Source: Gammaproteobacteria bacterium (lineage in GTDB: Bacteria > Pseudomonadota > Gammaproteobacteria > UBA9214). From it: a stretch of 32,804 nucleotides of DNA. The position numbers and the translations under genes were made by a program. The stretch covers positions 1 through 32,804 of the forward strand of contig JAJDNX010000085.1 in assembly GCA_022340485.1 (NCBI GenBank), in the 5' to 3' direction. This document shows positions 1 to 10,646 of the stretch, piece after piece (within the stretch, counting starts at the first letter, position 1; each line of letters begins with the position of its first letter). Below the pieces are notes generated by a model. The model made no database searches and was not told the origin of the DNA. It was given only the letters and a program-made list of their open reading frames with translations.

Positions 1-36
1 ATGACGCGCTAACCGCTTGTTAAAACTCCGAATATA

Positions 37-113
37 TGGCGCGCCCGGAAGGAGTCGAACCTCCGACCGCCTGGTTCGTAGCCAGGTACTCTATCCAGCT
101 GAGCTACGGGCGC
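37..113 (-). tRNA. tRNA-Arg (anticodon ACG)
   Basis: On the minus strand the sequence folds as a full cloverleaf. The acceptor arms are GCGCCCG (107-113) and CGGGCGC (41-47). The anticodon stem CCTGG/CCAGG encloses loop CTACGAA, so the anticodon is ACG (A34 is probably edited to inosine), and the T-arm contains GGTTCGACTCC. The discriminator G and an encoded CCA end at position 37. It lies 52 bases downstream of tRNA-Ser on the same strand, so the two are probably cotranscribed. Confidence 0.97.
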
Positions 114-165
114 TTGGAAACGGATGTGAATTATACAGAAATGCTTTGTATAGTCATGCGTAATT

Positions 166-256
166 TGGCGGAGAGAGAGGGATTCGAACCCTCGATGGGC
201 TATTAACCCATACGCCCTTAGCAGGGGCGCGCCTTCAGCCACTCGGCCATCTCTCC
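166..256 (-). tRNA. tRNA-Ser (anticodon GCT)
   Basis: This is a class II tRNA with a long variable arm on the minus strand. Acceptor arms are GGAGAGA (250-256) and TCTCTCC (170-176), with discriminator G and an encoded CCA ending at 166. The anticodon stem CGCCC/GGGCG encloses loop CTGCTAA, giving anticodon GCT, which reads AGC and AGT serine codons. The variable arm pairs TGGGT with GCCCA. The placement csrA, tRNA-Ser, tRNA-Arg is common in gammaproteobacteria. Confidence 0.97.
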
Positions 257-278
257 GTGATTACTTGTATATGCAATT

Positions 279-300
279 AAACAGCCGTATGCGGCATACG
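279..300 (-). terminator. Possible terminator after csrA
   Basis: An inverted repeat CGTATG/CATACG (286-300) with a three-base loop is followed, on the minus strand, by GCTGTTTAATT. The U-tract is weak, so this may be a partial terminator or an RNA processing hairpin between csrA and the tRNA genes. Confidence 0.4.
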
Positions 301-379
301 ACCTCAGCCCGGGGCGTAGCATACCGTTGCTGTCAAACCAGGTAAAGATTTCAGCTTGATATTCAGCCGTCTTGCCGAA

Positions 380-568
380 TTATCCGGTGCCGTTTTGCTG
401 ATCGTGTTCGGTTTTGATCCGGTCGTAGATTTCTTCCCTGTGTACGCTAACATCACGCGGGGCATTGACACCGATTCTGACCTGATTGCCCTTGACACCC
501 AGGACAGTGACGGTAATCTCGTCACCGATCATCAATGTCTCACCCACTCTTCTCGTAAGAATCAACAT
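380..568 (-). CDS. csrA: Carbon storage regulator CsrA
   Basis: CsrA is a small dimeric RNA-binding protein that binds GGA motifs in mRNA leaders and controls translation and stability of transcripts for carbon metabolism, motility and biofilm. The 62-residue product begins MLILTRR, and the RNA-contact residues Leu4 and Arg44 (in VHREEIY) are present, which matches the family length and pattern. The frame is open 14 codons further upstream, but the ATG at 568 aligns with known CsrA starts and follows GGAAGGACAAC, a good ribosome binding site. The gene lies 180 bases after lysC on the same strand and ahead of tRNA-Ser, as in many gammaproteobacteria. Confidence in identity is very high. Confidence 0.97.
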   Translation of the reverse strand: MLILTRRVGETLMIGDEITVTVLGVKGNQVRIGVNAPRDVSVHREEIYDRIKTEHDQQNGTG

Positions 569-677
569 GTTGTCCTTCCCCTGATTTTGGCCTATGTCCC
601 TTCCAGGCACTGTTTTCTAATTGTAGTAGACACATAACCACTGTCGATGGTTCGACGTACCGATTTACGCTAAAAGC

Positions 678-683
678 ATTATA
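678..683 (-). promoter_or_regulatory. Candidate -10 box for csrA
   Basis: A perfect minus-strand TATAAT (678-683) lies in the AT-rich lysC-csrA gap, about 110 bases before the csrA start. The best -35 match (TTGTTA) is 19 bases away, so the assignment is weak. A second TATAAT lies at 696-701. If used, the transcript would have a leader of roughly 100 bases. No terminator is visible after lysC, so read-through from lysC is also possible. Confidence 0.4.
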
Positions 684-748
684 TACACTTGGGTAATTAT
701 AATAACAACCAACCGGATCGCTTCATTGGAAAACATCCAGCGGGAACC

Positions 749-1974
749 CTAAACCTTTGGTGGTTGCGACAGGCCGAAGGCGTCATGCAGGGAGCGTACC
801 GCCAGTTCAAGGTATTTCTCATCAACCACTACGGATATTTTGATTTCCGAGGTAGAGATCATCCTGATATTAACCCCCTCTTTCGCCAGTGTTCCAAACA
901 TGGTGGAAGCAATACCCGCGTGCGAGCGCATGCCCACACCGACCAGTGAGACCTTCACGATCTTGTTGTCTCCGGATACCTGCCTTGCTCCCATGATAGT
1001 GGCAGTACGGGTCAGGATATCGAGGGCCCGTTTGTAGTCATTGCGATTGACGGTAAAGGTGAAGTCGGTCGTTGCACCATCCGGTGCAATGTTCTGAACG
1101 ATCATGTCCACTTCGATATTCGCATCCGCAATCGGACCTAGCAGCTGATGCGCAACTCCCGGGGTATCGGGTACACCGATTACGGTTAGCTTGGCCTCAT
1201 CCCGGTTGAAGGCGATCCCTGATATCAGCGCCTGTTCCATTTTTTCATCCTCATAGGTTATCAGCGTGCCCTCACCCTCCTCGAAGGACGACAGTACACG
1301 CAGCGGCACGTTGTAGCGACCGGCAAAACTGACGGACCGTATCTGGAGCACCTTGGAGCCCAGACTCGCCATCTCCAGCATTTCTTCAAAGGTTATACGA
1401 TGCAGACGCCGCGCATCCGGCACGACGCGTGGATCCGTCGTATAGACACCATCCACATCCGTATAGATCTGGCATTCATCGGCCTTCAAAGCAGCCGCCA
1501 GTGCAACCGCGGTAGTATCAGAGCCTCCACGACCAAGGGTGGTGATATTGCCATGTTCATCCACACCCTGAAAACCTGCCACCACCACCACGTGACCGGC
1601 ATCAAGGTCAGCATGGATCCGCTTGTCTTCGATTTCACGAATGCGTGCCTTGTTGTGCGCACTGTCTGTCAATATATGAACCTGGCCTCCCGTGTAGGAG
1701 CGCGCCGTGCAACCGCGGTGTTCCAGCGCCATGCTCAGCAGCGCGATGGTCACCTGCTCCCCCGTTGCCAGCAACACGTCCAGTTCCCGTGGTACCGGCT
1801 TGTCGCTGATCTGGTCCGCAAGGGCCAGCAAACGGTTGGTCTCACCACTCATGGCCGAGACAACCACCACGACCCTGTTGCCACGGTCACGGGTAGTGAT
1901 GACCTTGTCTGCCACGGCCGCAATGCGCTCGGGCGTTCCCACGGAGGTCCCGCCGTATTTCTGTACGATGAGTG

Positions 1975-1978
<4 letters not shown>
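749..1978 (-). CDS. lysC: Aspartate kinase, alpha/beta type
   Basis: Aspartokinase phosphorylates aspartate using ATP, the first step towards lysine, threonine, methionine and diaminopimelate. The 409-residue protein opens with the KYGGTS substrate/ATP motif (residues 8-13), has an amino acid kinase domain to about residue 240, and two C-terminal ACT domains that usually mediate feedback inhibition by lysine and/or threonine. It is the monofunctional form, without a homoserine dehydrogenase domain. Its ATG overlaps the alaS stop by four bases (ATGA), so the two genes are translationally coupled. An internal Met codon at 1240, preceded by GAGG, would produce a 163-residue beta subunit made only of the ACT region, as known for Bacillus and Corynebacterium aspartokinases. 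Confidence 0.97.
1238..1252 (-). promoter_or_regulatory. Internal ribosome binding site and start in lysC
   Basis: On the minus strand GAGG (1249-1252) is followed by eight bases and an in-frame ATG (1238-1240) that begins MEQALISG. This is the position where known alpha/beta aspartokinases start their beta subunit. The spacing is close to ideal. Use of the site is inferred, not shown. Confidence 0.6.
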
Positions 1979-4581
<2,603 letters not shown>

Positions 4582-4742
4582 GGGGGGCTGTGATTCCGGG
4601 TTCAACGTAGTGCCTGTAGCTGGTTGATATTCTCAGGCTTTTATTATTCAGGGAATGGAGTTGGAATGGAACTCTTTTTATACCTCGGGGGTACCGATTC
4701 GCCCCCCTTGGCTCCTTAAAGAACAGCGACCGGCTTACACCG

Positions 4743-5153
4743 CTATTCGCCTTTCAATACGGCAAAGATCTGTTCACTCGTAAATCCGCGCTGTTGCAAA
4801 AAACGTATTTGCCGGTTGCGTTCGCTGAACACCTGCGGCAATTCGGGACCGAATTTTTTTTCCCGCACTTGCCGCAAGCGTTCCAGCCACTGCTCAGCGA
4901 CGACCTCCAGGCTGGCATCGATGAGACAGTCGTCAATGCCCCGCTGCCGCAGTTCCGCATGGATTTTCTGCGGCCCCGATCCTTGCTGATAGCGGGAATG
5001 GACAAAGGCCTCGGCAAAGCGGCGATCACTCAGCAAACCATCCGCGACGAGCCTGTCTACCGCGGCTTCGACGAGGCCTGCATCAAAGCCGCGGGCGGTC
5101 AGTTTTCGAGCCAGTTCCCGTTCCCCGTACTCGCGCCGGGCCAGGTAGTCCAT
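4743..5153 (-). CDS. recX: RecA regulator RecX
   Basis: RecX binds RecA filaments and limits their growth, so it tunes homologous recombination and the SOS response. The 136-residue product shows the tandem three-helix repeats of the family (ARREYGERELARKL, GLLSDRRFAEAFVHSRYQQG, GPQKIHAELRQRGI) and a C-terminal RFLQQRGFTSEQI repeat. It lies immediately downstream of recA, its classical partner. The start is uncertain: the ATG at 5153 has no clear ribosome binding site, and the frame continues upstream with VRKTA, which is conserved in Pseudomonas-type RecX, yet no ATG, GTG or TTG occurs before it. A CTG at 5201 inside the recA end, preceded by GAGG, is a possible non-standard start. Confidence 0.93.
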   Translation of the reverse strand: MDYLARREYGERELARKLTARGFDAGLVEAAVDRLVADGLLSDRRFAEAFVHSRYQQGSGPQKIHAELRQRGIDDCLIDASLEVVAEQWLERLRQVREKKFGPELPQVFSERNRQIRFLQQRGFTSEQIFAVLKGE

Positions 5154-5190
5154 TGCGGTCTTGCGGACAGAAACCGCATCCGCAGTCTGA

Positions 5191-6228
<1,038 letters not shown>

Positions 6229-6284
6229 CGAGTTCCTCCAAAGGTTGTACGTGGCGCGGCATCCATGACCCGCCGGACGCCGGG

Positions 6285-6294
6285 ATTATCACAC
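6285..6294 (-). promoter_or_regulatory. Candidate extended -10 promoter for recA
   Basis: Minus-strand TGTGTGATAAT includes TG-T-GATAAT, an extended -10 match, about 57 bases ahead of the recA start codon and just past the thpR stop. No convincing -35 hexamer is seen at 16-18 bases. It would give recA a promoter independent of pncC-thpR. Confidence 0.35.
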
Positions 6295-6302
6295 AGAAAG
6301 TG

Positions 6303-6842
6303 CTAGCCCTCTAGCGTCCAGGTAACGAGCGGCTGATAGCTCACGCCATGCGGGGTGTTGACTGACTCGACGAGACTGAATGATCTGATTGACCATGGCA
6401 GCGGCGTGACTGGCACATCGCTTGCCAGGCGGCTGACCTTGCGGGCCAGGGTGACGTGCGGCTGATAAGGCCGGGTTTCCAGCGGCAATCCACACGTCTC
6501 GAAGACTGTGCGCAAGCCCCCCACCAGTGACCAGAGTGCAGGAGGAGTATGCGTGGGACCCAGCCAGGCGATGCGCGGCCTCTGCCAGTAGCCGCTGTGA
6601 TCCAGAATCAGATCGAAGGGTGCCAGCGTCAGGTTACCGGCAGCTGCTTCCAGGCATTGGCGTACCCGGACTGTGACTGAACCGGCAAATGCCAGTGTGA
6701 TGTGCAGGTTGCTAGCCGGTATACGTTTGACGCGTTTGCCCAGCAGCGACAGGCTGGCCTCCTCCAGTGCCGCGCGCACCTCCGCGTTTGGCCACAGTGC
6801 AAAAAACAGCCGTTGCGTGTTTTCACGGGTGTTCGAGGACAT
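6303..6842 (-). CDS. thpR: RNA 2',3'-cyclic phosphodiesterase
   Basis: This is a 2H phosphoesterase of the LigT/ThpR family, which opens 2',3'-cyclic phosphates on RNA and can join tRNA halves in vitro. The 179-residue product begins near RLFFALWP and carries both catalytic histidine tetrads, HITL (in NLHITLAF) and HVTL (in PHVTLARK), in the expected order and spacing. I chose ATG 6842 by family alignment; an in-frame ATG at 6863 is possible and the frame is open much further upstream. Neither start has a clear ribosome binding site, and the start lies 20 bases inside the end of pncC, which suggests coupled translation. It is placed between pncC and recA. Confidence 0.92.
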   Translation of the reverse strand: MSSNTRENTQRLFFALWPNAEVRAALEEASLSLLGKRVKRIPASNLHITLAFAGSVTVRVRQCLEAAAGNLTLAPFDLILDHSGYWQRPRIAWLGPTHTPPALWSLVGGLRTVFETCGLPLETRPYQPHVTLARKVSRLASDVPVTPLPWSIRSFSLVESVNTPHGVSYQPLVTWTLEG

Positions 6843-7311
6843 GCAGCAGACGCGAGAGTGCATAGGCAACTGACTGCCTGCGCACCGCCTCACGACCTCC
6901 TTCAAAATATTTTGTATCTGATTGTACTTCCTTGCCTTTTTCTGCCAACCCAAAACACACCGTCCCAACCGGCTTACCGGGGACCGCCCCGCCAGGACCG
7001 GCAATGCCACTGATCGCAATGGAAAGATCCGCCGCGCTGTGCCGCAGCACACCGGTGGCCATCTCACGCACCACGGCCTCGCTGACTGCGCCTTCCTGTT
7101 GCAGTGTCAACGGACGGACCCCGAGCATCTCCTGCTTGGCCGCATTGCTGTAGCTAACGAAACCGCGATCGAACCAGCGCGAACTCCCGGGGATGTCCGT
7201 CAGGCATTTGGCCAGCCAGCCACCGGTACAGGATTCGGCTACGGCGAGCTGCTTCTGTCTTTTCGACAAGGTGTTAGCGAGCTGTTGTGATAATTCGTTT
7301 AAGTCAGGCAT
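6823..7311 (-). CDS. pncC: Nicotinamide-nucleotide amidase (CinA C-terminal)
   Basis: PncC deamidates nicotinamide mononucleotide to nicotinate mononucleotide, recycling NMN released by NAD-dependent DNA ligase. The 162-residue product is the stand-alone CinA C-terminal domain, with hallmark motifs [26 protein letters not shown] and KPVGTV. The N-terminal MoaB-like domain of long CinA proteins is absent, as in E. coli PncC. I chose ATG 7311 by alignment; an in-frame ATG at 7329 would add six residues, and neither has a good ribosome binding site. It is the first gene of the minus-strand group leading into thpR and recA, the usual cinA-recA neighbourhood, and is divergent from mutS. Confidence 0.95.
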   Translation of the reverse strand: MPDLNELSQQLANTLSKRQKQLAVAESCTGGWLAKCLTDIPGSSRWFDRGFVSYSNAAKQEMLGVRPLTLQQEGAVSEAVVREMATGVLRHSAADLSIAISGIAGPGGAVPGKPVGTVCFGLAEKGKEVQSDTKYFEGGREAVRRQSVAYALSRLLHVLEHP

Positions 7312-7445
7312 ACAGAAATCACGTCCCATGGCCAGTCAGTTCAAGATCATCAGCACCTCCCTTCTCGTGTATGCCCGTTTTGCGGGTGCTACGGGAGAGA
7401 ACAGGATGAAGGGGGTAAAAAACCAGATCCTGGCATTGAGTATAT

Positions 7446-7483
7446 CCCCTCTCCCCGGTCCGTTCCCGAAGGGAGTGGAAGTT
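7446..7483. repeat. Degenerate copy of a C-rich palindromic repeat
   Basis: CCCCTCTCCCC is followed by TTCCCGAAGGGAGTGG, matching in layout the better-preserved element at 10613-10646 (C-rich run, then a TCTCCCG..GGGAGAGG hairpin). CCCCTCTCC (7446-7454) can also pair with GGAGAGGGG (7513-7521), 58 bases away. It lies in the pncC-mutS intergenic region, which otherwise shows no gene. Confidence 0.55.
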
Positions 7484-7549
7484 TGCTTGTCAGTTGAAAC
7501 CGCCTGCAGGATGGAGAGGGGGGAATCATTTACGGTAAACTCCCCCGCC

Positions 7550-10120
7550 ATGACGACCGCCCCGCCTGCCCATACGCCGATGATGCAGCAATACCTGGGC
7601 ATCAAATCCGAGCATCCGGATACCCTGCTGTTCTATCGCATGGGCGACTTTTACGAACTGTTTTTTGCGGATGCGCAACGCGCCGCCCGGCTACTCAATA
7701 TTACCCTGACTTCGCGTGGGAAAGATGCAGGTCAGGCCATCCCCATGGCCGGCGTACCGGTTCATGCCGTCGAACAGTATCTGGGCCGACTGGTCCGCCT
7801 CGGCGAATCGGTCGCGATCTGCGAACAGGTCGGTGATGTCACGGCCAGCAAGGGGCCGGTTGAACGCAAGGTGGTCAGGATCGTGACGCCCGGTACGCTG
7901 ACCGAAGACTCCCTGTTGAGTGAGCGACAGGATAACCTGCTGGTTGCCATCAACCGGCTGGCTGAGGACTGGGGAATCGCCGCCCTGGATCTTGCCGGTG
8001 GGCGGTTCACCGTGCAGCAATTTCAGGGGACCGAGGCACTGCTCGGTGAACTGCAGCGCCTCAATCCGGCTGAACTGGTTGTCAACGAATCGATCACCCT
8101 GCCCGCGGAGCTCACAGGACACAGCGGCCTGCGCCAGCAGGCACCCTGGCTGTTTGCGACCGACACGGCACGCCGTCAACTCAACCAGCAATTCGGTACC
8201 CAGGATCTCAGCGGTTTTGGCTGCGAGTCACTGGACGCGGCCATCGGTGCGGCCGGTGGCCTGTTGCTGTATGTACAGAACACCCAGCGTACGGCCCTGC
8301 CGCACATCAATAGCCTGCGTGTAGAAAACCGGGATGACAGCCTGGTACTGGATACGGCCACGCGCCGCAACCTGGAGCTGGAACAGTCGGCCTCGGGAAA
8401 CAGCGCCCATACCCTGATTGGAGTGCTTGACCGCACCGCGACTGCCATGGGAGGCCGGCTGTTGCGCCGCTGGATGCACCGCCCGCTGCGAGACCATCGG
8501 ATATTGCAGCAACGACACCGCTGCATTGCCTCCCTGCAGGACGCCCGGCTGCATGATGAACTGCATAGCCTGCTGAAGAATATCAACGACATTGAACGTA
8601 TCCTGACACGGATTGCACTGAAATCTGCACGCCCGCGCGACCTTACCGGCTTGCGTGACAGCCTCGGTACCTTGCCGAAGCTGCAGGAAAAGCTCGCCGA
8701 CACAAGCGATCCGCTGTTGCAGGCACTGGCCGCACGGGTAGGACAGCATCCCGAGGTCCATGCTCTGCTGCTACGCGCGCTCAAGGAGGAACCACCGCTG
8801 CTGATCCGTGATGGTGGGGTACTGGCCTCCGGCTATGACGCCATGCTCGATGAACTGCGCAACCTCAGCGAGAACGGTGACCAGCTGCTGGTGGACATGG
8901 AACAGCAGGAGCGTGAACGCAGCGGCATTGCCACCCTGAAGATCAGTTACAACCGGGTACATGGTTACTACATCGAGGTCAGCCGCCTGCAGGCGGACAA
9001 GGTACCGGAGAACTACCAGCGCCGGCAGACACTCAAGGCCGTCGAACGTTACATCACCCCGGAACTCAAGGCACACGAAGACAAGGTGCTGAGCGCGCGT
9101 GAACGCGCACTGGCACTGGAAAAATCACTCTACAGTGAACTGCTGGAGGCGCTGGGGGCATACCTCGACTCACTGAGGCAGTGTGCAGACGCCATATCCG
9201 AACTCGATGTGCTCGCCACGTTTGCCGAACGCAGTGAAACCCTCAATCTTGGTTGCCCGGTACTGAGCGAGCGCAACGGGATCGAGATCCGGCAGGGCCG
9301 TCACCTTGTGGTCGAACAGATCATGGATGAACCGTTTATCCCCAATGATGTCAGCCTCAACCGCAAGCAACGCATGCTGATCATTACCGGACCCAACATG
9401 GGTGGCAAATCGACCTACATGCGGCAAACGGCATTGATCGTGTTACTTGCGCACATTGGCTGCTATGTGCCTGCAGACCAGGCCACCATCGGCCCGATCG
9501 ACCGGATATTTTCCCGCATTGGTGCGGCCGATGATCTCGCCGGCGGACGCTCGACCTTCATGGTCGAAATGACCGAAACCGCGAACATCCTGCACAACGC
9601 CAGCAGCGACAGCCTGGTACTGATGGACGAAATCGGCCGCGGCACCAGCACCTATGATGGCCTGTCTCTCGCAGGCGCCTGTGCCATAGACCTGGCGTCA
9701 AGAGTCCAGGCCTATACGCTGTTCGCCACACATTACTTCGAATTAACACGCCTGCCGGAGGAATACGAGGGCATCAGCAATGTCCACCTGGAAGCGGTGG
9801 AGCACGATGACCGCATTGTCTTCCTGCATGCCGTCAAGGAGGGTGCTGCCGATCGCAGCTATGGGCTGCATGTCGCCGCACTCGCGGGAGTCCCCGGGGG
9901 GGTGATCAAACTCGCCCGTAAACGTCTGGCCGACCTGGAACAACATACACAGCACCCTGAAGCGCTGCTATCATCGCAGTTACCCCTGTTTCAGGCACCC
10001 GGCGATCACCCCTTGGTCACTGCACTCGAGAACATCGACCCGGACAACATGACGCCTAAAGAGTCGCTGCAGGCCTTGTATGCACTCAAGGAGCTGGCCC
10101 GCCAGGGACTGCATTCCTGA
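7550..10120 (+). CDS. mutS: DNA mismatch repair protein MutS
   Basis: MutS recognises base mismatches and small loops and recruits MutL for methyl-directed or nick-directed repair. The 856-residue protein has the mismatch-reading Phe-x-Glu (Phe34, Glu36 in GDFYELF), connector, lever and clamp domains, and a C-terminal ABC-type ATPase with Walker [10 protein letters not shown] near residue 614, Walker [13 protein letters not shown] and FATHYFEL. The C terminus has the short helix seen in E. coli MutS tetramerisation. The reading frame is open 119 codons upstream, but ATG 7550 aligns with the family start and gives normal length. It has no clear Shine-Dalgarno sequence. Next downstream is fdxA, a frequent neighbour in gammaproteobacteria. 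Confidence 0.99.
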   Translation: MTTAPPAHTPMMQQYLGIKSEHPDTLLFYRMGDFYELFFADAQRAARLLNITLTSRGKDAGQAIPMAGVPVHAVEQYLGRLVRLGESVAICEQVGDVTASKGPVERKVVRIVTPGTLTEDSLLSERQDNLLVAINRLAEDWGIAALDLAGGRFTVQQFQGTEALLGELQRLNPAELVVNESITLPAELTGHSGLRQQAPWLFATDTARRQLNQQFGTQDLSGFGCESLDAAIGAAGGLLLYVQNTQRTALPHINSLRVENRDDSLVLDTATRRNLELEQSASGNSAHTLIGVLDRTATAMGGRLLRRWMHRPLRDHRILQQRHRCIASLQDARLHDELHSLLKNINDIERILTRIALKSARPRDLTGLRDSLGTLPKLQEKLADTSDPLLQALAARVGQHPEVHALLLRALKEEPPLLIRDGGVLASGYDAMLDELRNLSENGDQLLVDMEQQERERSGIATLKISYNRVHGYYIEVSRLQADKVPENYQRRQTLKAVERYITPELKAHEDKVLSARERALALEKSLYSELLEALGAYLDSLRQCADAISELDVLATFAERSETLNLGCPVLSERNGIEIRQGRHLVVEQIMDEPFIPNDVSLNRKQRMLIITGPNMGGKSTYMRQTALIVLLAHIGCYVPADQATIGPIDRIFSRIGAADDLAGGRSTFMVEMTETANILHNASSDSLVLMDEIGRGTSTYDGLSLAGACAIDLASRVQAYTLFATHYFELTRLPEEYEGISNVHLEAVEHDDRIVFLHAVKEGAADRSYGLHVAALAGVPGGVIKLARKRLADLEQHTQHPEALLSSQLPLFQAPGDHPLVTALENIDPDNMTPKESLQALYALKELARQGLHS

Positions 10121-10161
10121 CGCCTGCAATGTCCGGCACACTGGTGCAACAGACGATTGGT

Positions 10162-10174
10162 GATAAATATTATC
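10162..10174. promoter_or_regulatory. AT-rich inverted repeat upstream of fdxA
   Basis: GATAA-ATA-TTATC is a perfect 5-3-5 inverted repeat in the AT-rich 150-base gap between mutS and fdxA, with further TTATTATTAG nearby. It could be an operator or simply promoter DNA. No regulator can be named from the sequence. Confidence 0.3.
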
Positions 10175-10270
10175 TTATTATTAGTTAGATAGTGACATTA
10201 GTTGATAAACAAGCTCAGTTGTGGTCTGCGCCGCAGCGAGCGTTCATAAAGCCACCAACTGGAGAATTCC

Positions 10271-10594
10271 ATGACATTTGTTGTGACTGAAAACTGCATC
10301 AAGTGCAAGTATACAGACTGCGTCGAGGTCTGCCCGGTCGACTGCTTCCACGAGGGACCCAACTTCCTGGTCATCGACCCCGACGAATGCATCGACTGTA
10401 CCCTGTGTGAGCCCGAATGCCCGATCAATGCCATCTTCGATGAAAGCGATCTACCGCCGGGGCAGGAACAGTTCCTGGCATTAAATGCCGAGCTCGCACA
10501 GCACTGGCCGGTCATCACGCAGATGAAAGATGCCCCGCCCGACGCAGACGAATGGAAGGACAAGCCGGACAAGCTGCAGTACCTGGAACGCTGA
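10271..10594 (+). CDS. fdxA: 7Fe ferredoxin FdxA
   Basis: This is a seven-iron ferredoxin with one [3Fe-4S] and one [4Fe-4S] cluster, a low-potential soluble electron carrier. The 107-residue protein has cysteines at 9, 12, 17, 21, 25, 40, 43, 46 and 50. After removal of Met1 these match Azotobacter vinelandii ferredoxin I: 8, 16 and 49 bind the 3Fe cluster, and 20, 39, 42 and 45 bind the 4Fe cluster. The C-terminal extension of about 50 residues is typical. The ATG follows GGAGAATTCC, a strong ribosome binding site. It sits between mutS and the AddB-like gene; the latter is also predicted to carry an Fe-S cluster, but a direct link is only speculation. Confidence 0.97.
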   Translation: MTFVVTENCIKCKYTDCVEVCPVDCFHEGPNFLVIDPDECIDCTLCEPECPINAIFDESDLPPGQEQFLALNAELAQHWPVITQMKDAPPDADEWKDKPDKLQYLER

Positions 10595-10612
10595 TCCCAC
10601 AAGGGCAAATTT

Positions 10613-10646
10613 CCCTCCCCCCAACCCTCTCCCGCTGGGAGAGGGA
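10613..10646. repeat. CCCTCTCCC/GGGAGAGGG palindromic repeat
   Basis: A C-rich run (CCCTCCCCCC) is followed by a perfect inverted repeat, CCCTCTCCC (10625-10633), loop GCT, GGGAGAGGG (10637-10645). Elements of this layout are dispersed intergenic repeats in many proteobacteria. The right arm ends one base before the chosen start codon of the next gene, so its purine run is also the only ribosome-binding-like sequence there. Confidence 0.8.

Noticed and set aside
4685..4720. GGGGG/CCCCC hairpin between recX and alaS as a terminator
   Set aside because: The stem is short with an 11-base loop, and the following minus-strand bases are A-rich rather than T-rich.
7193..7549. Long in-frame extension of mutS (119 codons)
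   Set aside because: Overlaps pncC on the other strand, lacks MutS homology, and contains repeat-derived sequence. The family start is at 7550.
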